DNA of 42,400 nucleotides from Rugamonas sp. (GTDB taxonomy: Bacteria; Pseudomonadota; Gammaproteobacteria; Burkholderiales; Burkholderiaceae_D): positions 1-42,400 of the forward strand of contig NZ_JANXMI010000143.1 in NCBI RefSeq assembly GCF_025354735.1, written 5' to 3'. The position numbers were made by a program, and so were the translations under genes. Shown here in pieces: positions 32,247 through 41,404 of the stretch; within the stretch, counting starts at the first letter, position 1, and each line of letters opens with the position of its first letter. Under the pieces are notes generated by a model that had not been told where the DNA came from, did not search any database, and saw nothing but the letters and a program-made list of their open reading frames with translations.

Positions 32247-32993
32247 TTGAAACCTCTGCTGATACTCCGCCTGGTGCGGATCTTCTTTCACATCGCGGCC
32301 GGCATGGCGACCTGCGGCCTGGTGTTCCCCTGGATTGGCCATCAGCGGCGCAACGCGCATATCCGGCGCTGGTCGCGCCGCCTGCTCGCCATCTGCAACG
32401 TGACGGTCGAGCATAGCGCCGGCGCCAGCGAGGCGCTGGAGCACGCGATGATCGTGTCGAATCACGTGTCGTGGCTGGACATCTTCGTCATCGACGCGCT
32501 CCATCCCTGCCACTTCGTCGCCAAGGCCGAGATCCGCGCCTGGCCGATGCTGGGATGGTTGGCGCAGCAGGCGGGCACCGTGTTCATTTCGCGCGGCAGC
32601 AAGCGCGATCTGCGCCATATTTTCAAAGGGCTGGTGCAGCGTTTGCAGAGCGGCCAGCGGGTGGGGGTGTTCCCGGAAGGGACCACCTCGGCGCAGGGCG
32701 GGCTGCTGGCGTTTCACGCCAATCTGTTCGAGGCGGCGATCGACGCGAAGGTGCCGGTGCAGCCGTTCGCGCTGTCGTATGTCGACGCGGCGGGACGGCT
32801 GCATCCGTCGGTCGACTTCATCGGCGACATGACGTTCGCGGCCAGCCTGATGGCGATACTGGGCGGGCCGCCGGTGCGCGCGCGGCTGGTGTGCCTGCCG
32901 GCGATATCGACCATGGGCGCGCACCGGCGCGAAGTGGCGCAGGCCGCGCAGGCGTCGGTGGCCGGCGCGCTCGGCGTGTCGCTGGGCGGATAA
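32247..32993 (+). CDS. Lysophospholipid acyltransferase family protein (PlsC-like, 1-acyl-sn-glycerol-3-phosphate acyltransferase)
   Basis: This is a membrane-associated acyltransferase of 248 residues that probably acylates lysophosphatidic acid or an ornithine-lipid precursor. The start is taken as TTG at 32247 (MKPLLILRLVRIFFHIAAG), because the much longer open frame upstream lies inside pyrX in another frame. A hydrophobic N-terminal helix (about 5-30) precedes the catalytic HX4D in NHVSWLD (72-78) and the glycerol-phosphate site FPEGTTS (142-148). It begins 92 bp after pyrX, likely on the same transcript, and converges with apaH. The start codon is uncertain; no good Shine-Dalgarno is visible. 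Confidence 0.88.
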   Translation: MKPLLILRLVRIFFHIAAGMATCGLVFPWIGHQRRNAHIRRWSRRLLAICNVTVEHSAGASEALEHAMIVSNHVSWLDIFVIDALHPCHFVAKAEIRAWPMLGWLAQQAGTVFISRGSKRDLRHIFKGLVQRLQSGQRVGVFPEGTTSAQGGLLAFHANLFEAAIDAKVPVQPFALSYVDAAGRLHPSVDFIGDMTFAASLMAILGGPPVRARLVCLPAISTMGAHRREVAQAAQASVAGALGVSLGG

Positions 32994-33013
32994 GCGCCCG
33001 CTGCCTGGCGGCG

Positions 33014-33865
33014 CTACTTCTTCCCTGAGTGCTCGCGGTAGGCCGGACATGCCACCTGCAACAGCATCCTGTCCTGCAAGCGCACGGCCGTCAGCTGTCC
33101 GCCCCACACGCAGCCGCTATCGAGTCCGATCAAATTGGGCCGCATCTGCAAGCCCAGCGCCGACCAGTGCCCGAACACCACCGTCGTTTCCGCGCTCTTG
33201 CGGCCCGGGACGTCAAACCACGGCATCAGCCCCGAGCCTTTGTCGGCCGTGCCGCTTTCCTTCATCTTAAAATCCATCACCCCGTCCGGGGTGCAAAAGC
33301 GCAGCCGCGTCATCGCGTTGATGATGCAGCGCAGCCGGTCCGCGCCGCGCAATGTATCGTCCCACTGGTCGGGCTGATTGCCATACATCTGCTGCAAAAA
33401 TCCCGCCGCGTCGGGCCCGCGCAGCATGGCTTCGACTTCGCCCGCCAGCGCCAGGGCCTGCGCCGGCGTCCACTGTGGCAGCACGCCGGCATGGACCAGC
33501 AAGTGGCCGTCGGTGTCTATCATCAGCGGCCGGCGCCGCAGCCAGGCGATCAGCTCATCCCGGTCGGGCGCCTCCAGAATCCCGGCCAGCGTGTCGGACT
33601 TGTGCTCGGGGCGGATGCCGTAGGCGACGGCCAGCAAATGCAGGTCATGGTTGCCGAGCACGCTGTCGATGCGGCCGCCGCTGGCCTCGTTCAGCGCGCG
33701 CACATGGCGCAGCGTGGCCAGCGACTCGGGGCCCCGGTTAATCAGGTCGCCGGCGAATAAAATGGCCGGCGCGGCGGCGCCCGCCTCGGCCTGTTCTATG
33801 CGTTCCAGCAAGGCCAGCGTTTGCTGATGGCAGCCCTGTAAATCGCCAATGATATAAGTTTTCAT
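33014..33865 (-). CDS. apaH: Bis(5'-nucleosyl)-tetraphosphatase (symmetrical)
   Basis: ApaH hydrolyses Ap4A to two ADP and can also remove Np4-caps from RNA. The 283-residue protein has the metallophosphatase signature: [47 protein letters not shown] and [18 protein letters not shown]-terminal part includes [21 protein letters not shown]. The start is the ATG complementary to 33863-33865. It is transcribed away from rfbB across a 153-bp AT-rich gap and converges with the acyltransferase gene (20-bp gap). No operon partner is present on the minus strand. Confidence 0.95.
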   Translation of the reverse strand: MKTYIIGDLQGCHQQTLALLERIEQAEAGAAAPAILFAGDLINRGPESLATLRHVRALNEASGGRIDSVLGNHDLHLLAVAYGIRPEHKSDTLAGILEAPDRDELIAWLRRRPLMIDTDGHLLVHAGVLPQWTPAQALALAGEVEAMLRGPDAAGFLQQMYGNQPDQWDDTLRGADRLRCIINAMTRLRFCTPDGVMDFKMKESGTADKGSGLMPWFDVPGRKSAETTVVFGHWSALGLQMRPNLIGLDSGCVWGGQLTAVRLQDRMLLQVACPAYREHSGKK

Positions 33866-33972
33866 ATGCCTGTCGTCGTCGCCGTCGTGGCCGTCGTTGT
33901 AGTGATAAATGATATATGCTTTAAAAGCGCCGCCCTACGGTGATTTTTCCCCGTGCGGTCAGGAGTTTCACA

Positions 33973-33978
33973 TAAAAT
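33973..33978 (+). promoter_or_regulatory. Candidate -10 box for the rfbBACD operon
   Basis: TAAAAT at 33973-33978 lies 40 bp before the rfbB ATG in the AT-rich gap between apaH and rfbB. A good -35 at the right distance is lacking. A clear GGGAG Shine-Dalgarno (34009-34013) serves rfbB. Confidence 0.4.
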
Positions 33979-34018
33979 CATGGTCATGACTAATTCGACG
34001 CACTGTGCGGGAGACTAA

Positions 34019-35089
34019 ATGATTTTTGTGACAGGTGGTGCCGGTTTCATCGGATCCAATTTCGTGCTGGATTGGTTGGCGCAAGCCGACGAGCCTGTTT
34101 TGAATTTCGACAAGCTGACCTACGCCGGCAATCTCAACAACCTGGCCACGCTGAAACAGGACGTGCGCCACCGCTTCGTGCGTGGCGACATCTGCGACGG
34201 CGAACAGGTGCTGGCTTTGCTGCTGGAACACCGGCCGCGCGCCATCGTCCATTTCGCGGCGGAAAGCCACGTCGACCGTTCCATCCACGGTCCCGGCGAA
34301 TTCATCAACACCAACATCAACGGCACCTTCAGCCTGCTGGAAGCGACCCGTGCTTACTGGAGCGCATTACCGGACTCCGAAAAGAGCGCCTTCCGCTTCC
34401 TGCACGTGTCGACCGATGAAGTCTATGGCACGCTGGGTCCGGACGACGCGCCGTTCAGCGAAACGACGGCGTATGCGCCGAACAGCCCGTATTCGGCCTC
34501 GAAAGCGGCCTCCGACCACCTGGTGCGCTCGTATCACCACACCTACGGCCTGCCGACGCTGACCACCAATTGTTCCAATAATTACGGCCCCTTCCACTTC
34601 CCTGAAAAACTGATACCGCTGATGATCGTCAACGCCCAGGCCGGCAAACCGCTGCCGGTCTACGGCGACGGCCAGCAGGTGCGTGACTGGCTGTATGTGA
34701 GCGACCACTGCGCGGCCATACGCCGGGTGCTGGAAGCGGGCCGTGTCGGCGAGGTCTACAACGTCGGCGGCTGGAACGAGATGGCCAACCTGGACGTGGT
34801 CCACACACTGTGCGACATGCTCGACCGCATGCGGCCCAAGGCCGACGGTGGCAGCTACCGCGCGCAGATCAGCTACGTCAAGGATAGGCCCGGCCACGAC
34901 CGCCGCTACGCCATCGACGCCCGCAAGCTGGAGAGCGAACTGGGCTGGAAGCCGGCCGAGACCTTCGAGAGCGGCATCGCCAAGACCGTGCAGTGGTATC
35001 TGGACCATCCGGCCTGGCTGGCCGACGTGCAGTCTGGCGATTACGCCAACTGGGTGGCAAGCAATTATTTCAACCGCGAAGGTGCGTAA
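34019..35089 (+). CDS. rfbB: dTDP-glucose 4,6-dehydratase
   Basis: RfbB (RmlB) converts dTDP-glucose to dTDP-4-keto-6-deoxyglucose, step two of dTDP-L-rhamnose synthesis. The 356-residue SDR protein begins [16 protein letters not shown] (NAD-binding glycine loop at 6-12), then [33 protein letters not shown], and the catalytic YSASK (Tyr158, Lys162). [18 protein letters not shown] and [16 protein letters not shown] complete the family pattern. A GGGAG ribosome site precedes the ATG. Its stop shares one base with the rfbA start (TAATG), heading the tightly packed rfbB-A-C-D operon. Confidence 0.97.
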   Translation: MIFVTGGAGFIGSNFVLDWLAQADEPVLNFDKLTYAGNLNNLATLKQDVRHRFVRGDICDGEQVLALLLEHRPRAIVHFAAESHVDRSIHGPGEFINTNINGTFSLLEATRAYWSALPDSEKSAFRFLHVSTDEVYGTLGPDDAPFSETTAYAPNSPYSASKAASDHLVRSYHHTYGLPTLTTNCSNNYGPFHFPEKLIPLMIVNAQAGKPLPVYGDGQQVRDWLYVSDHCAAIRRVLEAGRVGEVYNVGGWNEMANLDVVHTLCDMLDRMRPKADGGSYRAQISYVKDRPGHDRRYAIDARKLESELGWKPAETFESGIAKTVQWYLDHPAWLADVQSGDYANWVASNYFNREGA

Positions 35090-35991
35090 TGACGAATCCT
35101 GTGCAATCCCGCAAGGGCATCATCCTGGCCGGCGGCTCCGGCACGCGGCTGTATCCGGTGACCATGAGCGTTTCCAAGCAATTGCTGCCCATCTACGACA
35201 AGCCCATGATTTATCATCCGCTGACGACGTTGATGCTGGCCGGCATGCGCGACATCCTGATTATCTCGACGCCGCAAGATACGCCCCGTTTCCGGGATTT
35301 GCTGGGCGATGGCACGCAATGGGGGATTAATCTCAGCTATGCGGTGCAGCCGTCGCCGGACGGTCTGGCGCAGGCCTTTATCATCGGCAAGGAATTCGTC
35401 GGCGACTCGCCGTCCGCGCTCATCCTCGGCGACAATATTTATTACGGCAACGACCTCGACGCCTTGCTGCGTCACGCGGCCGAGCGCGGCGACGGCGCCA
35501 CCGTGTTCGCCTACCACGTGCAAGACCCGGAGCGTTATGGCGTGGTCGAATTCGATGACGAACGCCAGGCCGTCAGCATCGAAGAAAAACCCTTGCGGCC
35601 GAAATCGAATTACGCCGTCACCGGCCTGTATTTTTACGACAATCAAGTGTGCGACATCGCCGCCGGCATCAAGCCGTCCGCCCGTGGCGAACTGGAAATA
35701 ACCGACGTCAATCGCGTTTATCTCGAAGCAAAACAGCTGAACGTCGAGCTGATGGGCCGTGGCATGGCCTGGCTGGACACCGGCACCCATGAATCGCTGC
35801 TCGAAGCGTCGCAATTCATCGCCACGATAGAAAAGCGCCAGGGCCTGAAAGTGGCGTGCCCGGAAGAAATTGCCTACCGCAAGGGCTATATCGATGCGGC
35901 CCAGCTGCGCAAGCTGGCCGAGCCGCTGAAGAAAAACAATTACGGCCAATATTTGCTGCAAATTCTCGAAGACAAGGTGATTGCGCGATGA
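35089..35991 (+). CDS. rfbA: Glucose-1-phosphate thymidylyltransferase
   Basis: RfbA (RmlA) makes dTDP-glucose from dTTP and glucose-1-phosphate, the entry step of the rhamnose pathway. The ATG at 35089 gives 300 residues starting [20 protein letters not shown]. Motifs: [20 protein letters not shown], the nucleotide-binding [55 protein letters not shown] and [15 protein letters not shown] longer frame upstream would overlap rfbB by almost 100 bp and is rejected. Its stop overlaps rfbC by 4 nt (ATGA). Confidence 0.97.
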   Translation: MTNPVQSRKGIILAGGSGTRLYPVTMSVSKQLLPIYDKPMIYHPLTTLMLAGMRDILIISTPQDTPRFRDLLGDGTQWGINLSYAVQPSPDGLAQAFIIGKEFVGDSPSALILGDNIYYGNDLDALLRHAAERGDGATVFAYHVQDPERYGVVEFDDERQAVSIEEKPLRPKSNYAVTGLYFYDNQVCDIAAGIKPSARGELEITDVNRVYLEAKQLNVELMGRGMAWLDTGTHESLLEASQFIATIEKRQGLKVACPEEIAYRKGYIDAAQLRKLAEPLKKNNYGQYLLQILEDKVIAR

Positions 35992-36533
35992 ATGTCATAC
36001 CGACTCCCCTGGAAGGTTTGTTGATGCTGGAACCGCGCGTGTTCGGCGACGATCGCGGCTTTTTCTTCGAGAGTTACAACGCGCGCCGGTTCAGCGAGCT
36101 GACCGGCGTGACGCTGCCCTTCGTGCAGGACAACCATTCGCGCTCGGCCCGCAACGTGCTGCGCGGCCTGCATTATCAAATCCAGCAGGCGCAGGGCAAG
36201 CTGGTGCGGGTGACCGAGGGCGCCGTCTACGACGTCGCCGTCGACCTGCGCAAAAGTTCGCCGACCTTCGGCCAGTCGTTCGGCATCGAATTGTCGGCCG
36301 CCAACAAACGTCAAATGTGGATACCGCCCGGTTTCGCGCACGGCTTCATGGTCACCAGCGAACACGCCGAATTCCTGTATAAAACCACCGATTACTGGGC
36401 GCCGGAATTCGAACGCTCGCTGTTGTGGAACGATGCGGCGCTGAACATCGCCTGGCCGCTGGACGGCGCGCCGCTGCTGTCGGTCAAGGATCAGCAGGGC
36501 AGCCCGCTGGCGGACGCGGACGTGTTCGCATGA
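35988..36533 (+). CDS. rfbC: dTDP-4-dehydrorhamnose 3,5-epimerase
   Basis: RfbC (RmlC) epimerises C3 and C5 of dTDP-4-keto-6-deoxyglucose. The 181-residue cupin protein starts [20 protein letters not shown] and shows [33 protein letters not shown] with the active-site histidine, [34 protein letters not shown] and [15 protein letters not shown]. The start overlaps the rfbA stop (ATGA), and the stop overlaps the rfbD start in the same way, so all four genes are probably translated as one coupled unit. Confidence 0.97.
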   Translation: MNVIPTPLEGLLMLEPRVFGDDRGFFFESYNARRFSELTGVTLPFVQDNHSRSARNVLRGLHYQIQQAQGKLVRVTEGAVYDVAVDLRKSSPTFGQSFGIELSAANKRQMWIPPGFAHGFMVTSEHAEFLYKTTDYWAPEFERSLLWNDAALNIAWPLDGAPLLSVKDQQGSPLADADVFA

Positions 36534-37402
36534 AAATCTTACTGACCGGCAGCACCGGCCAGGTGGGCTACGAGCTCGAGCGCAGCCTGCAAGGCCTGGG
36601 CGAGGTGATCGCGGTCGACCGCGACCGCATGGACTTGGCCGACCTCGACCAGGTGCGCGACGTGATCCGCAGCGTGCGGCCCGGCCTGATCGTCAATCCG
36701 GCCGCCTACACGGCCGTCGACAAGGCGCAGAGCGAGCCCGAGCTGGCGCACCGCGTCAACGCCGAGGCGCCGGGCGTGATGGCGCAGGAGGCGGCGCGGC
36801 TGGGCGCGGCCATGGTCCACTATTCGACCGACTATGTGTTCGACGGCACGGCGCCGCAGCCGCGCGTGGAGGGCGACGCCACCGGACCGGTCAGCGTCTA
36901 CGGCCACAGCAAGCTGGCCGGCGAGCAAGCCATCGCCGCCGCCGGCATACCGCACCTGATCTTGCGCACCAGCTGGGTCTACGGCATGCGCGGCAAGAAT
37001 TTCCTGCTCACCATGATGCGCCTGGCCAGGGAGCGCGACGAGCTGCGCATCGTCAACGACCAGCACGGCGCGCCGACCTGGAGCCGCACCATCGCCGACA
37101 CCACGGCGCTGATGCTGGCCCAGGCCCGGCCCGGCGACCCGGCGGCGTGGCAGCAATGGTGGCGCCAGCACGGCGGCACCTACCATCTGAGCAGCCAGGG
37201 CCAGACCACCTGGTTCGAATTCACCGCGGCCATCCTGGCGGAGACCGGCATCGATTGCCGTTTGACGCCGATCACGACGGCCGAATATCCGCTGCCGGCG
37301 CAACGCCCGCAGTATTCGGTGCTGTCGTCGGCCAAGCTGATGGCCGCCGCCGATGTCCATTTGCCGCATTGGAAAGAGGCGCTGCGCCTGTGCCTTAAAT
37401 AA
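36530..37402 (+). CDS. rfbD: dTDP-4-dehydrorhamnose reductase
   Basis: RfbD (RmlD) reduces the 4-keto group to give dTDP-L-rhamnose. From the ATG at 36530 it has 290 residues: [20 protein letters not shown] (nucleotide-binding loop), NPAAYTAVDKAQSEPELA, VHYSTDYVFDGTAPQPRVE and YGHSKLAGEQA with the catalytic Tyr/Lys, and ILRTSWVYGMRGKNFL. The gene ends the rfb operon. After it comes the longest gene-free stretch in the window (359 bp), without a clear T-run terminator. Confidence 0.97.
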   Translation: MKILLTGSTGQVGYELERSLQGLGEVIAVDRDRMDLADLDQVRDVIRSVRPGLIVNPAAYTAVDKAQSEPELAHRVNAEAPGVMAQEAARLGAAMVHYSTDYVFDGTAPQPRVEGDATGPVSVYGHSKLAGEQAIAAAGIPHLILRTSWVYGMRGKNFLLTMMRLARERDELRIVNDQHGAPTWSRTIADTTALMLAQARPGDPAAWQQWWRQHGGTYHLSSQGQTTWFEFTAAILAETGIDCRLTPITTAEYPLPAQRPQYSVLSSAKLMAAADVHLPHWKEALRLCLK

Positions 37403-37761
37403 GCGCGGCCAGTGCGATAATCGCGACCGGCCCGCCTACTTCATTTGTATCGTTTGGTAAGCATGGACCGCGCGGCCAGCGGCGTTTGCTAGAATCGCCG
37501 CGCGCCGGTTCTGTTCGCTGCCGCTCGGCTGTCCATATCGCTGTTGCTAATCAGCTATTGCCGTTGAATGGCGGCGGGTTTGTCCGATTTTTATCCCCCG
37601 GCGGCCCGGGAGCTCAGCGGTAATCCGGTACAATCATCTATTGGCGTGCTGATAATAATCATGTTGCAGTGCGGGGTCGCTGGGTGTCGGTATTGCCGAC
37701 GGTATATGCCGAAAACCAGCGCCATCAATAGCGCGCCCGATATTTTTGTATTGATAAAATA
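37403..37761 (+). other. Gene-free stretch between rfbD and the WecA-like gene
   Basis: This 359-bp gap holds no convincing gene. CGCGCGGC (37469-37476) and GCCGCGCG (37497-37504) form an 8-bp inverted repeat enclosing TGCTAGAAT (37487-37495), which looks like an extended -10 box. TACAAT at 37629-37634 is a second -10-like candidate. The last 100 bp are distinctly AT-richer than the surroundings. A 64-codon open frame at 37568-37762 has no family resemblance and ends at the next start. Likely a promoter and long leader for the polysaccharide gene. Confidence 0.5.
37487..37495 (+). promoter_or_regulatory. Candidate extended -10 promoter within an inverted repeat
   Basis: TGCTAGAAT fits the TGnTAnAAT extended -10 pattern and lies in the loop of the 8-bp dyad 37469-37504. 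It would give a leader of roughly 260 nt to the WecA-like gene. Confidence 0.35.
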
Positions 37762-38856
37762 ATGTTCTCTTTTTTACTGAGCTTTGTCGCTTCTGCGCTC
37801 TTGACGCTGTTGGTCATTAAAGAAGCGCGACTGCACGGCCCAGCGCTAGACGCCGATTTTCAAGGCGTGCAAAAAGTGCATGCGCATTCCGTGGCGCGGA
37901 TAGGCGGCTTGTCGATTTTCCTGGCCGTCCTGCTCAGTTCCTGTATTTCGATTTGGCGCGTGCCGGCCATGAGCGGCTGGCTGCTGTCGCTATTGGGCTG
38001 TTCCTCGGTGGCGTTTATCGGCGGCATCGTCGAAGATTATACGGGCCGCGTCAGCGCCACCCGCCGGCTGTTATTGACGATGGCCGCCGCCACGCTCGGT
38101 TATTTCCTGCTCGACGCCCGCATCGATCGCATCGACTGGGCCTTCTCGGCGTGGCCGCTGCAATATATGTGGCTGACGTTGCCGCTGACGGTGCTGGCCG
38201 TGGCCGGCATCGCCAACGCCGTCAATATCGTCGATGGCTTCAACGGCCTGGCCAGCGTGGTCACCATTTGCATGCTGTTGTCGCTCGGCTATGTCGCCTT
38301 GCAAGTGAACGATATGTTCGTGCTGGTGGCCGCGTTGATGGTGGCCGGCGCCACCGCCGGTTTCCTGGTCTGGAATTATCCGGTCGGCCTGATATTCCTC
38401 GGCGACGGCGGCGCCTATTTTATCGGCTTCATGCTCGGCGAACTGGCCTTGTTATTAGTGATGCGCAATCCCCAGGTGTCGACCTGGTATGCGGCGCTGT
38501 TATTAATCTATCCGACGTTTGAAACGCTGTTCTCGGTCTATCGCCGCATGTTTATACGCGGTAAATCGCCGGCCATGCCCGATGGCATACATTTACACAG
38601 CCTGATTTTCCGCCGCATCGTGCAATGGGCGGTGGGGCGCAAGGATGCGCGCGCACTGATCCGCCGCAATTCGCTGACGTCGCCGTATCTGTGGATGTTT
38701 TCCCTGATGGCCGTGATTCCGGCGACGATATTATGGCGTTATACCTGGGCGCTGATGTGTTGCTGTTTATTGTTCATAGTTTGTTACATCTGGTTATACG
38801 TGCGCATCGTCCGCTTTAAAGCGCCGCGCTGGATGATACGGCATAAGAAGAATTAG
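37762..38856 (+). CDS. WecA/MraY-like undecaprenyl-phosphate sugar-1-phosphate transferase (glycosyltransferase family 4)
   Basis: This polytopic membrane enzyme of 364 residues probably transfers GlcNAc-1-phosphate (or a related sugar) to undecaprenyl phosphate, starting O-antigen or capsule assembly. Motifs of the family are VHAHSVARIGGL (39-50), the acidic pair Glu91-Asp92 in GIVEDYTGRVSATRRL (usually DD), NAVNIVDGFNGLA (152-164), FLGDGGAYFIGF (212-223) and the PDGIHLHS loop (273-280). About ten hydrophobic helices are visible. The gene is AT-richer than its neighbours, with several TTA and ATA codons, and lacks an evident Shine-Dalgarno (it follows GATAAAATA). It stands alone between the rfb operon and the phosphomutase gene. 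Confidence 0.9.
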   Translation: MFSFLLSFVASALLTLLVIKEARLHGPALDADFQGVQKVHAHSVARIGGLSIFLAVLLSSCISIWRVPAMSGWLLSLLGCSSVAFIGGIVEDYTGRVSATRRLLLTMAAATLGYFLLDARIDRIDWAFSAWPLQYMWLTLPLTVLAVAGIANAVNIVDGFNGLASVVTICMLLSLGYVALQVNDMFVLVAALMVAGATAGFLVWNYPVGLIFLGDGGAYFIGFMLGELALLLVMRNPQVSTWYAALLLIYPTFETLFSVYRRMFIRGKSPAMPDGIHLHSLIFRRIVQWAVGRKDARALIRRNSLTSPYLWMFSLMAVIPATILWRYTWALMCCCLLFIVCYIWLYVRIVRFKAPRWMIRHKKN

Positions 38857-39004
38857 TATTGCCTGGCGCAGGCATCGCACTTACTATGTCGTTGTTATGT
38901 CCGCGCGTAGGCGCGGGCGGCCTTAACCACCCCCTGTTTGCGCCCGGACCGTGCCCGCGACGGCGCGACCGGCCCGACTTCACGAACCCTCGACTTCTAT
39001 ACTT

Positions 39005-40390
39005 ATGGTCTCCCTGTCAAAAACTATCTTCAAAGCCTACGATATCCGCGGCATCATCGATAAAACCCTGGACGCGGGCGTCGCCAGGCAGATCGGACTG
39101 GCGTTCGGCCAGGCCGCGCTGGCCAAGGGCGAGCGGCGCGTGGTCATCGGCCGCGACGGCCGTCTGTCCGGCCCCGAGCTGACGGCGGCGCTGGCGCAGG
39201 GCTTGCAGGCGGCCGGCGTCGACGTCATCGACCTCGGCGTCGTCGCCACGCCGATGGTCTACTTCGGCACCCACGTGCTCGACGCCACGTCCGGCATCAT
39301 GGTCACCGGCAGCCACAATCCACCCGACTACAACGGCTTTAAAATGGTGCTGGCCGGCGAAGCGATCCACGGCGACGCCATCACCTCGCTGTACCAGCGC
39401 ATCGTCGACCACGACGCCGGCGCCGCCCAGCCCGCGCCGGGCAGCTACTCGACCCACGACATCCGCGCCGCCTATCTGCAACGCATCATCGGCGACGTCA
39501 AGCTGGCGCGGCCGATCAAGATCGCCGTCGACTGCGGCAACGGCGTGGCCGGCGCCTTCGCCGGCGACCTGTTCCGCGGCATGGGTTGCGACGTGGTCGA
39601 ATTGTTCTGCGAAGTCGATGGCAATTTCCCCAATCACCATCCCGATCCGGCCCATCCGGAAAACCTGCAAGACCTGATCCGCTGCCTGCAAGAGACCGAC
39701 GCCGAAATCGGCATCGCCTTCGACGGCGACGGCGACCGCCTCGGCGTCGTCACCAAGGATGGCCAGATCATTTATCCGGACCGCCAGATGATGTTGTTCG
39801 CGGCCGATGTCCTGAGCCGCAATCCGGGCCAGCAGATTTTGTACGACGTCAAATGCACGCGCCACCTGGCGCCGTGGATCGCCAAGCACGGCGGCCAGCC
39901 GCTGATGTACAAGACCGGCCACTCGCTGGTCAAGGCCAAGCTGCGCGAAACGGGCGCCCCGCTGGGCGGCGAAATGAGCGGCCATATCTTCTTCAAGGAC
40001 CGCTGGTACGGCTTCGACGACGGCATGTACGCCGGCGCGCGCCTGCTCGAAATCTTGACGAAGGAAGCCGATCCATCGAAGCTGCTGAACTCCCTGCCGC
40101 AATCGGACAGTACGCCGGAACTGCATCTGGAACTGAAGGAGGGCGAGAACGTCGCGCTGATGGACAAGCTGCGCAGCGACGCCGAATTCCCCGGCCATGA
40201 GCGGATCATCACCATCGACGGCCTGCGCGTCGAATACGCCGACGGCTTCGGCCTGGCGCGCTCGTCCAACACCACGCCGGTGATCGTGATGCGCTTCGAA
40301 GCGGAAACGCCGGCCGCGCTGGCGCGCATCCAGGGCCAGTTCAAGAACGTGATCCTGGCCGCCAAGCCGGACGCGGTCCTGCCGTTCTGA
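39005..40390 (+). CDS. Phosphomannomutase/phosphoglucomutase
   Basis: This enzyme interconverts hexose 6- and 1-phosphates, feeding glucose-1-phosphate to RfbA and mannose-1-phosphate to other sugar pathways. From the ATG at 39005 (MVSLSKTIFKAYDIRGIIDKT) it has 461 residues, the size of AlgC/ManB proteins. The phosphoserine loop is VTGSHNPPDYNG with Ser103; metal binding is FDGDGDR at 239-245; sugar recognition is GEMSGH at 322-327; phosphate binding is ARSSNTTPVI in the C-terminal domain. An earlier in-frame start at 38951 is possible but has no support. waaC starts 4 nt after its stop, so the two are cotranscribed. Confidence 0.95.
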   Translation: MVSLSKTIFKAYDIRGIIDKTLDAGVARQIGLAFGQAALAKGERRVVIGRDGRLSGPELTAALAQGLQAAGVDVIDLGVVATPMVYFGTHVLDATSGIMVTGSHNPPDYNGFKMVLAGEAIHGDAITSLYQRIVDHDAGAAQPAPGSYSTHDIRAAYLQRIIGDVKLARPIKIAVDCGNGVAGAFAGDLFRGMGCDVVELFCEVDGNFPNHHPDPAHPENLQDLIRCLQETDAEIGIAFDGDGDRLGVVTKDGQIIYPDRQMMLFAADVLSRNPGQQILYDVKCTRHLAPWIAKHGGQPLMYKTGHSLVKAKLRETGAPLGGEMSGHIFFKDRWYGFDDGMYAGARLLEILTKEADPSKLLNSLPQSDSTPELHLELKEGENVALMDKLRSDAEFPGHERIITIDGLRVEYADGFGLARSSNTTPVIVMRFEAETPAALARIQGQFKNVILAAKPDAVLPF

Positions 40391-40394
40391 TTTG

Positions 40395-41402
40395 ATGGAC
40401 GCGCAAGCCGGCGGCAAGCGGCCGCTGAACATTTTGCTGGTGCGCGTGTCCTCGCTGGGCGACGTGCTGCACAACCTGCCGATGGTGGCCGACATCGTGC
40501 GCCATTATCCGGACGCGAACATCGACTGGGTGGTCGAGGAGGGCTATGTCAGCCTGGTGCGCCTCAATCCGCGCGTGCGCACCATCATCCCGTTCGCGCT
40601 GCGGCGCTGGCGCAAAAGCCTTTGGCAGGCGCGCACGCGGGCTGAAATCGCGGCCTTCTTCCGCACCCTGCGCGCGCAGCGCTACGACTACGTGTTCGAC
40701 ACCCAGGGCCTGCTCAAGACCGGCATCATCATGGGCGCCGCGCACGTGGTCAGGGGCGGGCGCAAGGTGGGCCTGGCCAACGGCAGCGAAGGTTCCGGCT
40801 ACGAAGCGGCCTCGCGCTTCTTCCACACCGACAGCATCGCGCTGGCGCCGCGCACCCACGCGGTGGCGCGCGGGCGCATGGTGGCCGCCGCGGCGCTCGG
40901 CTATGCGGTCGACACGCCGGCCGATTTCGGCCTGCCGACCGTCGCGCACGACGCCGCGCGGCCGCACTGGATGCCGGCCGAACCCTACGCCGTCTACTTC
41001 CACGGCACCGCGCGCGACGCCAAGAAATGGTCGCCGCAAAACTGGATCGCGCTCGGCGCGCGACTGGCGCCGATGACGATCTTGCTGCCGTGGGGATCGG
41101 ACCAGGAAAAGGCTGAAGCCGAACATTTGGCCGCCAGCCTGCCGAACGCGCGCGTGCTGCCGAAACTGACTATGGCCGACGCCGTGCTGCTGGCCCGCCA
41201 CGCCGCGCTGGCCGTCGGCGTCGACACGGGCCTGACCCATATCGCCGCCGCCTTCACCAGTCCCACCGTCGAAATCTACGCCGACTCGCCGCGCTGGAAA
41301 ACCGAAGGCAACTGGTCGTCCAGGATCATCAACCTGGGCGACCTTGGCGCGCCGCCGTCGGTCGCGGAAGTGTACAGCGCGGCCCAAAGGCTGCTGGCCT
41401 GA
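40395..41402 (+). CDS. waaC: Lipopolysaccharide heptosyltransferase I
   Basis: WaaC adds the first L-glycero-D-manno-heptose to Kdo in the LPS inner core. The ATG at 40395 (MDAQAGGKRPLNILLVRVSS) gives 335 residues. GT9 features: LLVRVSSLGDVLHNLPMV near the N-terminus, IDWVVEEGYVSLVRLNP, DYVFDTQGLLKTG, a nucleotide-sugar part YFHGTARDAKKW, and the GVDTGLTHIAAAF motif near the C-terminus. It follows the phosphomutase by 4 bp and precedes waaA by 2 bp. GT9 pattern GVDTGLTHIAAA and position next to waaA support type I over type II (WaaF). Confidence 0.93.
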   Translation: MDAQAGGKRPLNILLVRVSSLGDVLHNLPMVADIVRHYPDANIDWVVEEGYVSLVRLNPRVRTIIPFALRRWRKSLWQARTRAEIAAFFRTLRAQRYDYVFDTQGLLKTGIIMGAAHVVRGGRKVGLANGSEGSGYEAASRFFHTDSIALAPRTHAVARGRMVAAAALGYAVDTPADFGLPTVAHDAARPHWMPAEPYAVYFHGTARDAKKWSPQNWIALGARLAPMTILLPWGSDQEKAEAEHLAASLPNARVLPKLTMADAVLLARHAALAVGVDTGLTHIAAAFTSPTVEIYADSPRWKTEGNWSSRIINLGDLGAPPSVAEVYSAAQRLLA

Positions 41403-41404
41403 GC

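Noticed and set aside
37568..37762. 64-codon open frame in the rfbD to WecA-like gap
   Set aside because: No ribosome site, no recognisable sequence pattern, and it ends exactly at the next gene's start, as expected by chance in an AT-richer leader.
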